A stretch of DNA of 64,000 bases from Bacteroidota bacterium (GCA_027483445.1 JAIXUS010000018.1:248001-312000); one strand, 5' to 3'. Counted from the stretch's first letter, positions 26,388 to 35,190 are shown. Numbers and translations: made by a program. Notes: a model not told the origin generated them from the letters alone.

Positions 26388-27313
26388 TGCTCAGTGTAAA
26401 ACATCTACTTGGGATTAAACACCTGAAAAAGGAAGATGTATCGCTTATTTTACGCACCGCCGATACCTTTTTGGATGTCATCAACAGACCCATTAAAAAG
26501 GTTCCTTCACTTCGTGATCTAACCATAGTAAACCTGTTTTTTGAGAATTCCACACGAACCCGGCTTTCTTTTGAATTGGCTGAAAAGCGCCTTTCGGCCG
26601 ATGTACTCAACTTTACCGCCTCGTCGTCTTCCGTTTCTAAAGGCGAAACCCTCGTCGATACGGTAAACAATATCCTGTCGATGAAGGTCGACATGGTAGT
26701 CATGCGTCATCCGCAAGCAGGCGCCGCACAATTTCTGGCCAATCGGGTAAACTCTGTGATTGTTAATGCAGGCGATGGCGCGCACGAACATCCAACACAA
26801 GCGCTTTTGGACGCCTTTTCGATCCGCCGAAAACTGGGCGAAGTTGAGGGGAAAAAAGTGGTTATTGTAGGCGATATTCTTCATTCACGAGTGGCCCTGT
26901 CGAACATCTACTGCTTGCAGCTTTTAGGTGCCGAGGTGGCCGTTTGTGGTCCTCCTACCTTATTGCCTAAACACATTGCCTCCTTGGGCGTGAAGGTCTT
27001 TACACGACTTGTAGATGCCCTGCAATGGTGCGATGTGGCCAATATGCTTCGCATTCAGCTTGAACGCCAGGATACACGTTATTTTCCGTCGCTGCGAGAA
27101 TATACCGCGCTTTACGGACTCGATACTTCGCTGTTAAATTCGCTCCAAAAAGAAATTGTCATCATGCACCCAGGCCCTATTAACCGTGGCATTGAGATAT
27201 CTTCCGCCATTGCCGATGGGCGCAATTCCATTATTTTAGACCAAGTCGAAAATGGTGTCGCCGTTCGGATGGCAGTACTCTATTTATTGGCAGGACGAAC
27301 TCCTGAAATCTGA
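26387..27313 (+). CDS. pyrB: aspartate carbamoyltransferase catalytic subunit
   Basis: Joins carbamoyl phosphate and aspartate in pyrimidine synthesis. 308 residues. Carbamoyl-phosphate motif FFENSTRTRLSFELA near residue 49, SSVSKGETL near 75, DGAHEHPTQALLDAF near 130 with HPTQ, and the aspartate loop MLRIQLERQ. The closing MHPGPINRGIEI is typical. No regulatory pyrI follows. ATG overlaps the pyrR stop by one base. Confidence 0.95.
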   Translation: MLSVKHLLGIKHLKKEDVSLILRTADTFLDVINRPIKKVPSLRDLTIVNLFFENSTRTRLSFELAEKRLSADVLNFTASSSSVSKGETLVDTVNNILSMKVDMVVMRHPQAGAAQFLANRVNSVIVNAGDGAHEHPTQALLDAFSIRRKLGEVEGKKVVIVGDILHSRVALSNIYCLQLLGAEVAVCGPPTLLPKHIASLGVKVFTRLVDALQWCDVANMLRIQLERQDTRYFPSLREYTALYGLDTSLLNSLQKEIVIMHPGPINRGIEISSAIADGRNSIILDQVENGVAVRMAVLYLLAGRTPEI

Positions 27314-27320
27314 GCTTGCG

Positions 27321-27351
27321 TTTGTGCGAACGCCAATTTTGCGTACGTTTG
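27321..27351 (+). promoter_or_regulatory. promoter of the STAS gene
   Basis: TTTG 27321-27324, 19 bases, TACGTTTG 27344-27351: consensus in both elements and spacing. Start codon 27368 lies 16 bases after the -7 element. Confidence 0.75.
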
Positions 27352-27367
27352 AAAAAAGAATTTGAAT

Positions 27368-27742
27368 ATGAATTTCTCCACCGAGAAAACTGAGCACTAT
27401 ACCATCTTAAAGGTAACAGCCGACAAGCTCGACAGCATTGTTGCACCCGATTTGAAAAGCGAGTTATTGCTGCTCAACAAAGATGGAGTGCAAAACATTA
27501 TTCTGGATCTAACCGAAACCCGTTATTGCGACTCTTCAGGCCTTTCGTCTGTGCTCGTTGGTAATCGCCTGTGTAAAAATGGCAATGGTATGCTCATTCT
27601 TGCAGGATTGCAACCGGGAGTTAAGAAACTGATTACTATTTCCCAGTTGGATCCTGTACTCACCATTGTCCCAACCGTTTCTGAGGCCATCGATTATTTA
27701 TTTATGGCCTCCATCGAAAAAGACCTCAACGAGAACGACTAA
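27368..27742 (+). CDS. STAS-domain protein (anti-sigma factor antagonist-like)
   Basis: 124 residues, one STAS domain. The phosphorylatable-serine motif reads CDSSGLSSVLVGNRL near residue 56, with flanking ILDLTETRY and LAGLQPGVKKLI strands and helices. Such proteins switch partner kinases or sulfate-transporter-like systems. A kinase partner is not adjacent. The next genes are a T9SS cargo protein and rnz. The ATG at 27368 is used; a TTG six bases earlier is in frame. Confidence 0.85.
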   Translation: MNFSTEKTEHYTILKVTADKLDSIVAPDLKSELLLLNKDGVQNIILDLTETRYCDSSGLSSVLVGNRLCKNGNGMLILAGLQPGVKKLITISQLDPVLTIVPTVSEAIDYLFMASIEKDLNEND

Positions 27743-27754
27743 CCTAAATTCTGT

Positions 27755-28651
27755 ATGCTCAAATCCATTCTACTCTCCGCTTCCAGCCTTTTTCTGTGTG
27801 TGCAGATGGCCTCAGCGCAATGCACTCCAAACCCTCAATATGCCGATTCTTCGTTCGGTGTATGGCCCGACACCCTTACCAATTTGCCCTGTGCCTTCGG
27901 TGATCAATCGACAGGTTACAATGCCGTAATCGACCTGAAAACACTCACCGATACCTCGGTATCTGTCGATTTACAGGGAAACACCTTCGACATCGAAGCT
28001 TACATTGAAAAATTTAGAATTAACGCTGTTGAAGGCTTACCGAGCGGTTTTACTTACATTCCAAATACCAATGAATGGACGAACACCGGTACTTCGCCCA
28101 ATTTTTCGGCAGTTCAGGGTTGTGTAAGCATTCTGGCCAACCAGGCCTCGGTGCAGGCCATCCTCACCGCAAACCCCAATGGCGTAGACATTCCACTTAC
28201 CGTTATTGTTGATGCGAAGATTAGCAGCACCAATAACCCTTTGGCCAACTTTATTCTTTCTGATCGCTGGCTTTCTGAAGTGCAAGGCGTTCCAGGCATC
28301 ACCGCAATTCCAGTTACAGGGTATCGCCTGCGTGTACGTCAAAGCCAGGCTGATGGCTGCGGACCAGTTTCCATTGGCCTAGAGCCTCAGTGGGCGAGAG
28401 GAATGCACATTGCTCCTAATCCTGTAGTTGATCAAGCAAATTTGTTGTTTCAACTTGCACAGCCAGAAACACTTACACTTCGCATTTTTAATGCTCAAGG
28501 GCAGATCATTGCTCAGGAACGCCTTCAAGGAATGGCCGGAGAAAATCGTGTTGATTTGGCACACCTAAACTTAAGCTCAGGCTTGTATATCTGCACCTTA
28601 GGGAATGGTAAGCAAGAAGCTTCCAAAGCCTTTATAGTGAGCGCAGAATAA
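27755..28651 (+). CDS. secreted protein with T9SS type A sorting domain
   Basis: 298 residues. Signal peptide MLKSILLSASSLFLCVQMASAQ, then an uncharacterised ectodomain of about 200 residues with several cysteines (CTPNPQYAD, LPCAFGD, QGCVS, DGCGP). The C-terminal 75 residues form a type A sorting domain: IAPNPVVDQANLLFQL, LRIFNAQGQII, LNLSSGLYICTL and a KAFIV end. It should cross the outer membrane by type IX secretion, matching porQ and porT in this window. Ligand or enzymatic role unknown. Confidence 0.87.
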   Translation: MLKSILLSASSLFLCVQMASAQCTPNPQYADSSFGVWPDTLTNLPCAFGDQSTGYNAVIDLKTLTDTSVSVDLQGNTFDIEAYIEKFRINAVEGLPSGFTYIPNTNEWTNTGTSPNFSAVQGCVSILANQASVQAILTANPNGVDIPLTVIVDAKISSTNNPLANFILSDRWLSEVQGVPGITAIPVTGYRLRVRQSQADGCGPVSIGLEPQWARGMHIAPNPVVDQANLLFQLAQPETLTLRIFNAQGQIIAQERLQGMAGENRVDLAHLNLSSGLYICTLGNGKQEASKAFIVSAE

Positions 28652-28670
28652 AACTAAATTGTTCTTTGAG

Positions 28671-28703
28671 AAGCCTGTCCAATTCCGGACAGGCTTTTTT
28701 TTT
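28671..28703 (+). terminator. rho-independent terminator after the T9SS cargo gene
   Basis: AAGCCTGTCC (28671-28680) pairs with GGACAGGCTT (28687-28696) around a 6-base loop, then a run of T to 28703. Confidence 0.9.
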
Positions 28704-28736
28704 CAACCCATTTGACTTCTTGCTGTTATTAATAGT

Positions 28737-29672
28737 ATGCCTGCCGAATTACACATTTTAGGTTGTGGAAGCGCCACACCAACGCCGGGGAGAAATCCAA
28801 CCGCGCAGTTTATTCGGCTTAACCAAACTGATATTCTGATCGACTGCGGTGAAGGCACGCAGATTCAAATGTTGCGGTTTAGGATTAAACCGATGAAAAT
28901 CAGGCATATATTTATTTCGCATTTACATGGTGACCATTATTTAGGTTTGCCCGGCCTGATTTCATCGATGCACCTGATGGGGCGCAAAGAATCGCTGACC
29001 GTTTATGGTCCGCCGGAACTCGAAGAAATGCTCAACTACCAGTTTCGGGTTTCTGAAACGCAGTTAAACTTCCCGCTTCACTTTGTTCAAACACAAGTGG
29101 AGGGCAAGCAGTTTTTGGTTGAAACCGGAGGCTTTAAGATTTATTCCTTTCCGCTGAAACACAGGATACCATGCACCGGTTTTCTGTTGGTCGAGAATAC
29201 CCCACGACGTAAGCTGCGTCCAGAAATGATGAAAGCGTATCAGGTTCCTGTTGAAGCCTTCAAGCCAATTAAAGAGGGTGCCGATTATGTGCTTGGCGAT
29301 GGCACCGTACTTCCCAATACGCAACTCACATTTCCGGGATTGAGACCGGTGAGCTATGCCTATTGCTCCGACACAGCTCCCGACGCAGCGGTGCTTGAAG
29401 TCATCCGCGGAGCGGACTACCTTTACCATGAAGCTACATTCTTACACGAACTTCTCGAAAGAGCCGTTGAAACCTACCATACTACGGCACTGCAAGCAGG
29501 CAGTATAGCTCGTGAAGCCGGCGTGGGAAAACTCCTCATCGGACACTATTCTTCGCGCTACCGCGATATTAAGCCTTTGCAAGAAGAAGCTTCAACGCAA
29601 TTTCAAAATACACAAGCCGTTGAAGACGGAGTAGTCATTCATTTGTTGCCTTTTTCAACGGGTAACGATTAA
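28737..29672 (+). CDS. rnz: ribonuclease Z
   Basis: Trims tRNA 3' ends, which matters where CCA is not encoded, as in tRNA-Leu here. 311 residues. Metallo-beta-lactamase motif FISHLHGDHYLGLPGL near residue 60, preceded by LIDCGEGTQIQM; later KHRIPCTGFLL, YCSDTAPD, HEATFLHE and LIGHYSSRYRD complete the zinc ligands. Standard length. Confidence 0.95.
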   Translation: MPAELHILGCGSATPTPGRNPTAQFIRLNQTDILIDCGEGTQIQMLRFRIKPMKIRHIFISHLHGDHYLGLPGLISSMHLMGRKESLTVYGPPELEEMLNYQFRVSETQLNFPLHFVQTQVEGKQFLVETGGFKIYSFPLKHRIPCTGFLLVENTPRRKLRPEMMKAYQVPVEAFKPIKEGADYVLGDGTVLPNTQLTFPGLRPVSYAYCSDTAPDAAVLEVIRGADYLYHEATFLHELLERAVETYHTTALQAGSIAREAGVGKLLIGHYSSRYRDIKPLQEEASTQFQNTQAVEDGVVIHLLPFSTGND

Positions 29673-29706
29673 TAAACAAAAAAATGTTATTAAATTGCAA
29701 TGTTGA

Positions 29707-30465
29707 ATGTCTGTACAAACGATAACTAAAGACCGAATTATTCTCGACATTGTTCAGGATAATCCTTTGCTGGCCTCTGTTGTAGACCGCTTCGGAATCC
29801 CTTTTTCCAAGTGGACGCTCAGTCTCGAGAAGGCCTGCGAGATGGATCATGCCAACATGTCGCTGCTGTTGGAAATGTTAAAAGCATTTGCCGACAATAA
29901 CTATTTTCCAAAGGCTGAACTCGAGAAAATGCCTCTGGAAAACATCATTGAGTACCTCATTAAAACGCATATCTACTACATCAAATCGCGCTTACCACGA
30001 ATCGAGCAATTCATTGATATTCTTATCGACCATTACGGCCGATTCGATATGCATCTTTATCTGCTCAAAGAATATTTCGAGGATTACAAGCGCGACATGC
30101 TTGCTCACATTTGCATTGAAGAACGCGATTTGTTCCCTTATGTGCTGAAGTTGGTTCGCAATAAAGAAGTTGTCCTTAATCCAATAGAACTGTACAATTT
30201 GCTCGAACAAAATGCCATTACCCGTTTTGTGAATGAGCATTTTCACGTTGAAGATGAGCTGGGTGAGATTAGGCGTCGGCTCAATAACTATTCAGAAGCG
30301 CACAACCATAAAGTACAAATAACCACACTCTTTTACGAGTTACGCCTTTTTGAAATAGATTTGTTGACCCATGGAAAGGTCGAGGATGAAATTTTGATTC
30401 CCCGAGCCCGTGAGATTGAAGATTCATTGAAGCGTAACTTGCTGAGAAAAGCAATGCTCAGCTAA
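29707..30465 (+). CDS. RIC-like hemerythrin-domain di-iron protein lacking the N-terminal CC pair
   Basis: 252 residues. Like YtfE/ScdA it has a small N-terminal domain and a four-helix hemerythrin-like domain. Predicted iron ligands are all present with YtfE-like spacing: His88, His134, Glu138 (LAHICIEERDLFPY), His178 (VNEHFHVEDELGEI), His222 and Glu226 (THGKVEDEILIPRA). The N-terminal domain, which in RIC carries paired cysteines in a GID-CCGG loop, here reads RFGIPFSKWTLSLEKAC: the pair is gone and one residue is missing. Role is likely in iron-sulfur repair or nitrosative stress, but the loss may change it. Ferritin follows 11 bases on. Confidence 0.82.
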   Translation: MSVQTITKDRIILDIVQDNPLLASVVDRFGIPFSKWTLSLEKACEMDHANMSLLLEMLKAFADNNYFPKAELEKMPLENIIEYLIKTHIYYIKSRLPRIEQFIDILIDHYGRFDMHLYLLKEYFEDYKRDMLAHICIEERDLFPYVLKLVRNKEVVLNPIELYNLLEQNAITRFVNEHFHVEDELGEIRRRLNNYSEAHNHKVQITTLFYELRLFEIDLLTHGKVEDEILIPRAREIEDSLKRNLLRKAMLS

Positions 30466-30476
30466 AAAAACAAGTC

Positions 30477-31004
30477 ATGATTAAAAAAACGGTTGAAAAG
30501 GCACTGAACGATCAGATTGCCAAAGAAGCGGCTGCATCATTTTTATACCTCGCATTGGCCTCATGGTGCGATACCAAGGGCTTTGAAGGCTCGGCGGCAT
30601 TTCTCTACCAACAGTCTGATGAAGAGCGCATGCACATGCTCAAGCTCTTCCACTTTATCAATAATTCGGGTGGAAATGCCATCGCACCGGAGGTGAAAAA
30701 GGTAAGTGTGAAGGTAAACAACCTCGCAGAAGCCTTCCGCCTTGTTTACAAAAGCGAAACGGAAGTAACACAAAGCGTAAATGAGTTGGTTTATCTGTGC
30801 ACGCAGGAGAAAGACTATACCACGCTGAATTTTATTCAGTGGTACGTTTCCGAGCAATACGAAGAAGAGGTGATGATGAAATCTATCCTCGATAAAATTA
30901 ACCTTGTGGGCGACGATGGCAAGGGCTTGTTCATGATCGACCAATACCTGAAAACCGTTCGCAAGGAAGCCGCTGATGCGGAGGCCGACGGCGAGCAGGC
31001 TTAA
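30477..31004 (+). CDS. ftnA: non-heme ferritin
   Basis: Stores iron as ferric oxide in a 24-mer cage. 175 residues. Ferroxidase ligands sit at the standard FtnA positions: Glu17 (AKEAAASFLYL), Glu50 and His53 (SDEERMHML), Glu94 (YKSETEV), and Glu126, Gln127, Glu130 (WYVSEQYEEEV). It follows the RIC-like gene by 11 bases; together they look like an iron-handling pair. Confidence 0.94.
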   Translation: MIKKTVEKALNDQIAKEAAASFLYLALASWCDTKGFEGSAAFLYQQSDEERMHMLKLFHFINNSGGNAIAPEVKKVSVKVNNLAEAFRLVYKSETEVTQSVNELVYLCTQEKDYTTLNFIQWYVSEQYEEEVMMKSILDKINLVGDDGKGLFMIDQYLKTVRKEAADAEADGEQA

Positions 31005-31008
31005 AGCT

Positions 31009-31923
31009 CTACCTTTCGACGATTTCAAGTAAGCGCTTGGTAGTAATATCGGGTTGAATGCTTATGGAATGGCTCTGGTTTCTAAACCAGGTTAGTTGTC
31101 GTTTGGCGTATCTGCGCGTGTTTTGTTGAATCAAAGACACAGTTTCATCCAGCGAATATTTCCCCTCGAAATGGGCGAAAAGTTCAGTGAATCCCAGGGT
31201 TTGCAAGGCTTTAAGTTGTTGCATTGGGTACAGCTGGCGGGCTTCATCCTCCCAGCCAGATGCCATCATGGTTTCTGTGCGCTGATTGATTTGACGATAC
31301 AAGACTTCCCGGTCAGGATTCACAAGCAGCTCTTTCACCGTGTAACGCGATTTGAGTCCTTTTTTTTCGCTCCTCAAGGCCGAAATAGGTTTGTTTGAAA
31401 CCTTAATCAACTCCAAAGCGCGCAACACCCGGGCTTTGTTTTGTAAATCGATAGTAGAGGCATAAACCGGGTCGAGGCGCTTCAATTCCACTTGCAAGGC
31501 CTCCAAACCCTTTGATTCGAGCTCTTCTGCGAGTGCCTTTCGAAGGGCTTCGGGTACTTCCGGAAGATCATCCATACCATTAAGCAGCGCATTGATATAA
31601 AGCCCTGAGCCTCCACACACAATTTGAATGGGGTTTTTCTGAATCAGTTCCTCAAGCAAAACATCGGCTTCAGCAGCGAAAATACCGGCATTAAAAGGCT
31701 CGTAAATACTGTGGCTACCTACAAAATAGTGTTCAGCTTCCTGCATTTGAGCAGGGGTGGGAGCCGCACTTCCAATAGGCATTTCGCGGTAAATCTGCCG
31801 ACTATCTGCCGAAATTATACTGGCTCCTGTTTCGCGCGCAAGGCGGATGGCTAAATCTGTTTTACCTGAGCCTGTTGGCCCGCCAATAACAACAATACAA
31901 GGCAATTGCTTAGTCGTAATCAT
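31009..31923 (-). CDS. miaA: tRNA dimethylallyltransferase
   Basis: Adds the isopentenyl group to A37 of tRNAs reading UNN codons. 304 residues. P-loop IGGPTGSGKTDLA at residues 13-25, ISADSRQIYREMPIG near 40, CGGSGLYINALL near 105, and the C-terminal LGFTELFAHFEG plus QNTRRYAKRQLTWFRN. The ATG at 31923 is chosen because it opens the P-loop domain; a longer reading runs through the preceding gene in a shadow frame. It overlaps that gene by 14 bases. Confidence 0.95.
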   Translation of the reverse strand: MITTKQLPCIVVIGGPTGSGKTDLAIRLARETGASIISADSRQIYREMPIGSAAPTPAQMQEAEHYFVGSHSIYEPFNAGIFAAEADVLLEELIQKNPIQIVCGGSGLYINALLNGMDDLPEVPEALRKALAEELESKGLEALQVELKRLDPVYASTIDLQNKARVLRALELIKVSNKPISALRSEKKGLKSRYTVKELLVNPDREVLYRQINQRTETMMASGWEDEARQLYPMQQLKALQTLGFTELFAHFEGKYSLDETVSLIQQNTRRYAKRQLTWFRNQSHSISIQPDITTKRLLEIVER

Positions 31924-32737
31924 CGCCACGTCCTCCGTAGCTGCCATAGCCGCCTCCACCAAACTCATCATCGTCCTGGCTGCCAAACTCATCATCTTCC
32001 GAATCATCGCCTCCGAACCCGCTGTAGTCTTCATCTTCCGATTCTGCGCTGCTGCTTCCTGAGGTGTCGATGGTATTGTTAAATTCCTCAGCCAATTTCG
32101 CAATCTCGCTGTCGGTCTCCAGTTCAAGGTCGGCAGGAAGCTCAAGCGCATCTACTTCGGCCTCGGCCACTTCCGCGTCATCGGCAAGCAATCCATCTTC
32201 TTCTTCCTCTTCGTCGTCCTGGCCCATTGAAGCCAATAAAGCACTCAGTGCGTCATCATCTTCCTCCACTTTGGCCTTTGGCTTTCTACCTCGCCCATCG
32301 GGTTCAGTTTTCTCGCGGGTTGGAATAATGAGGGTTTCTTTGTACTGCACAGGAGGAATTCCGCTGGAAGCCGCCAGTTTAGGGTAGGTCACTTTGTATT
32401 CGGCGTCGGCCATCACACGAATGAGCTCAATGTTAAAGTTCCATTTGGCCTCTTCATCGTAGCTAAACAGGAACTTTTGGTGAGGATCGTCGATGTGATC
32501 GACCAAATCGGTTTTCTTCAACTTGGAATCTTGCTCACCATGCATCTCACCAATCATTGCGCCTTTGCGCCAGTTATGATCGGCCAAATAGAATACGCCT
32601 TTGTGTCGGGCATCAAATCCTACCGACTTGAGAATCTCCACATAGAGATCAGCAAAGGTTTGATCGGCTCTAAAGTCGATGTCACGCACAATGTCATCGT
32701 AATCGTCGAAAGTAATGCGGAAGCGGAGAATGCTCAT
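31910..32737 (-). CDS. pRiA4b ORF-3-like protein with long acidic C-terminal tail
   Basis: 275 residues in two halves. Residues 1-130 form a pRiA4b ORF-3-like domain (ITFDDYDDIVRDIDF, FLFSYDEEAKWNFNIELI). Residues 150-275 are mostly Asp and Glu with Ser and Gly (EEDDDALSALL, DDEEEEEDGLL), ending in a Gly-rich GGGGYGSYGGRGDDYD. The tail is probably disordered. Function of the family is unknown. It overlaps cca by four bases and miaA by 14, so the three are translated together, hinting at a link to tRNA work. Confidence 0.82.
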   Translation of the reverse strand: MSILRFRITFDDYDDIVRDIDFRADQTFADLYVEILKSVGFDARHKGVFYLADHNWRKGAMIGEMHGEQDSKLKKTDLVDHIDDPHQKFLFSYDEEAKWNFNIELIRVMADAEYKVTYPKLAASSGIPPVQYKETLIIPTREKTEPDGRGRKPKAKVEEDDDALSALLASMGQDDEEEEEDGLLADDAEVAEAEVDALELPADLELETDSEIAKLAEEFNNTIDTSGSSSAESEDEDYSGFGGDDSEDDEFGSQDDDEFGGGGYGSYGGRGDDYD

Positions 32738-34188
32738 GATTTTTCGGAAGGAGTTTCGGAGATAGATTCTTTTAGAAGCTTAACAGGCTGAAGTCCAATT
32801 TTACGACCTTCTTCGAGTAGAAAAGCGTAGGCCTCATCAAAACGGTTGGGAATTTGCCCCTCGAGAATGCCTTCGCGAATGGCCGCTTTGATGATTCCAA
32901 TTTCACGGCCGGGCTTGATGCCAAAAGTTTCCATGATGTCGAGCCCGGAGATGGGCGGCTGCCAATTTCGAAGCCTGTCTTTCTCCTCAATTTCTTTGAG
33001 TTTTAATTTGACGAGTTCAAAGTTAGCTAAATACCGTTTCACCTTCTCCTTGTTTTTGGAAGTGATGTCGGCCTGACACAATAACATCAGGTCGTCGATA
33101 TCGTCGCCGGCTTCAAACAGCAATCTTCTTACGGCCGAATCGGTAACTTGTTCCTTACTAAGCACAATCGGCCGTAAATGAAGTTGCACAAGCTTTTGAA
33201 CGTATTTCATCTTTTCGTTCAATGGCAGTTTAAGTCGGCGAAAAATGCCGGGCACCATTCGGGCACCTTTGTCTTCATGCCCATGGAATGTCCAGCCCTG
33301 AGCCGGGTCGTAGCGTTTGGTTGCCGGCTTGGCAATATCATGGAGGATGGCCGCCCAGCGCAACCAAAGCTGGTCGGTGGTCGTGCTCAGGTTATCGAGA
33401 ACCTGAAGCGTGTGGTAAAAATTGTCTTTATGGCTTTTCCCATCGATGGTATCAACTCCATGAAGGGCCATCATTTCGGGGAAAATAAGCTCCAACAAGC
33501 CTGAGTCGGAAAGCAGTTTAAAGCCGAGCGAAGGCACCGGTGAGAGCACAATTTTATTGAGCTCATCGGCAATTCTTTCTGTCGAAACGATGGCAATACG
33601 TTCGCGGTTTCGCACGATAGCATGGAACGACTCTTCGTCGATTCGGAAGTTAAGCTGGCTGGCAAAACGTATCGCCCGAAGCATCCTTAATGGGTCGTCG
33701 CTAAACGTTTGATCCGGAGCCAGTGGCGTTCGGAGAATGCCTGCATGAAGGTCATCAATACCCTTAAACGGATCAACCACCTCGCTCAAAAGCGGGTTCA
33801 GCGAAACCGCCAAAGCATTAATGGTGAAATCGCGACGCGCCTGATCTTCTTCCAAAGTGCCATCTTCAACAATCGGCTTTCTCGAATTGCTGCGGTACGA
33901 CTCTTTTCGGGCTCCCACAAATTCCAGTTCTACCGCATCGGTATGAATCATGGCGGTGCCAAAATTTTTAAAGAAGTTAACCTTAACACCCGGCCCCATT
34001 CTTCGCGCAACCGCGTGGGCAAAGTCAATTCCGCTGCCCTCAACTACAATGTCAATGTCTTTTCTCGAACCCCTGTTCAATAAGCAATCACGAACGTAAC
34101 CGCCAATAACAAATGCCCGCACCTTTTCCTGAATGGCTACTTCAGAAAGCAAATGAAAAAGTGGATCGGAGAGTGATAGGGAATTCAA
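32734..34188 (-). CDS. cca: CCA tRNA nucleotidyltransferase / poly(A) polymerase-type, with HD domain
   Basis: 484 residues. Class II nucleotidyltransferase head: VIGGYVRDCLLNRGSRKDIDIVVEG with the DxD metal pair, RRDFTINALAVS near residue 120, DPLRMLRAIRFASQL near 165. A C-terminal HD domain has LHDIAKPATKRYD and FHGHEDKGA. It probably adds or repairs CCA, needed by the tRNA-Leu here. The start is TTG at 34188: no earlier ATG exists and the -7 element ends nine bases before it. Shares ATGA with the pRiA4b-like gene. Confidence 0.88.
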   Translation of the reverse strand: MNSLSLSDPLFHLLSEVAIQEKVRAFVIGGYVRDCLLNRGSRKDIDIVVEGSGIDFAHAVARRMGPGVKVNFFKNFGTAMIHTDAVELEFVGARKESYRSNSRKPIVEDGTLEEDQARRDFTINALAVSLNPLLSEVVDPFKGIDDLHAGILRTPLAPDQTFSDDPLRMLRAIRFASQLNFRIDEESFHAIVRNRERIAIVSTERIADELNKIVLSPVPSLGFKLLSDSGLLELIFPEMMALHGVDTIDGKSHKDNFYHTLQVLDNLSTTTDQLWLRWAAILHDIAKPATKRYDPAQGWTFHGHEDKGARMVPGIFRRLKLPLNEKMKYVQKLVQLHLRPIVLSKEQVTDSAVRRLLFEAGDDIDDLMLLCQADITSKNKEKVKRYLANFELVKLKLKEIEEKDRLRNWQPPISGLDIMETFGIKPGREIGIIKAAIREGILEGQIPNRFDEAYAFLLEEGRKIGLQPVKLLKESISETPSEKS

Positions 34189-34196
34189 AGCGGCGG

Positions 34197-34204
34197 CAAA
34201 AATA
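34197..34204 (-). promoter_or_regulatory. -7 element of the cca promoter
   Basis: Minus strand TATTTTTG, exact TAnnTTTG, eight bases before the TTG start at 34188. It supports a leaderless or near-leaderless message and the unusual start codon. No -33 TTTG found. Confidence 0.5.
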
Positions 34205-34218
34205 GCCTTTTTCGGCGC

Positions 34219-35190
34219 TTAACGCAGTAATCTGAGCACCTGTTCAACTGCAATTTGCTCTGCGCATTTGAAATGCTGCTGTGGACATGTCTTATGTCCA
34301 TGTAAACCGCATGGCCGGCAGGGTAGAGTCTCCCGTGTTTGAATCACCGTACTGTTGTCGGAAAGTGGACCAAAGCCAAACTCCGGAACTGTTGAGCAGA
34401 AGATTGCCGCCACCGGGGCATTCACTGCCGAAGCAAGATGCATCGGAGCAGAATCATTTACCACATTGAGCTTCGCACCCCGCATAAATGCCGCCGATTC
34501 GGTTAAACTCAATCGCCCACAAAGGTTAAACACCAATTCACGTTCAGCTTGATTCTTAATCCAATCGCACAATCCGGCGTCACCGGGAGCTCCCAACAGG
34601 TAAACCTCAAGCGTTTCGGGTAATTGTCGGATTAGCTCCACCCATTTATGACGAGGCCATTGCTTGGTAAACCACACGGATGCCGGCGATATCGTTATAT
34701 AGGGTTTGGCCGGAAGTTCGATTTGTGGTGTGTAAAGCTTCGGGCGCGGATGGCCCTGAATATGAAGTGGAACCAACAAATCGAGGTTTCGTTCGCATTC
34801 ATGCCTGCCACTGTTAAGGTCGTGATGAACCTTGTGGCTAAACAAGGCGGAAAAAGGATTTCGGTCGAAACCAATTCTTACCGGAGCTCCCGAAAATGCC
34901 GTTAGTAAGCCGGATGCGGCAAAGCGCTGACAGTTTATAACCACATCATAGCGTTGCGCTCTGATGGTTTTCAAGAGGGCAATGAGATTACGGTATTTTC
35001 CGCCTTTTTTATCCCAAACATGCAAAGTCGAAACGTGCGGATTGTCAATGAGCAACGATTCATTCCCCTTGCGCACCAGTACATCAAGACGGGCTTCAGG
35101 AAGGGCATTGGCAATGGCTTCGATGATTGGCGTCGCCAGTATCACGTCACCAATAAAAGCAGTTTGAATGAGTAGAATGCGCCGGCTCAA
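34219..35190 (-). CDS. glycosyltransferase family 9 (heptosyltransferase-like)
   Basis: 323 residues, GT-B fold. N-terminal RILLIQTAFIGDVILATPII is the GT9 opening; VNDSAPMHLASAVNAPVAAIF near residue 245 is the ADP-heptose binding signature with the key Asp; ITISPASVWFTKQWP sits between. The end carries CRPCGLHGHKTCP and KCAE, a Cys cluster common in heptosyltransferases of the phylum. It likely adds a heptose to the LPS core in the cytoplasm; a heptose kinase is at 57134. Overlaps the SIMPL gene by four bases. Confidence 0.88.
   Translation of the reverse strand: MSRRILLIQTAFIGDVILATPIIEAIANALPEARLDVLVRKGNESLLIDNPHVSTLHVWDKKGGKYRNLIALLKTIRAQRYDVVINCQRFAASGLLTAFSGAPVRIGFDRNPFSALFSHKVHHDLNSGRHECERNLDLLVPLHIQGHPRPKLYTPQIELPAKPYITISPASVWFTKQWPRHKWVELIRQLPETLEVYLLGAPGDAGLCDWIKNQAERELVFNLCGRLSLTESAAFMRGAKLNVVNDSAPMHLASAVNAPVAAIFCSTVPEFGFGPLSDNSTVIQTRETLPCRPCGLHGHKTCPQQHFKCAEQIAVEQVLRLLR

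Noticed and set aside
31924-32151. Longer N-terminus of miaA (76 residues)
   Set aside because: It is read antiparallel-frame style through the acidic tail coding region of the upstream gene and is Met/Ala/Lys-rich nonsense; the P-loop domain starts at 31923.
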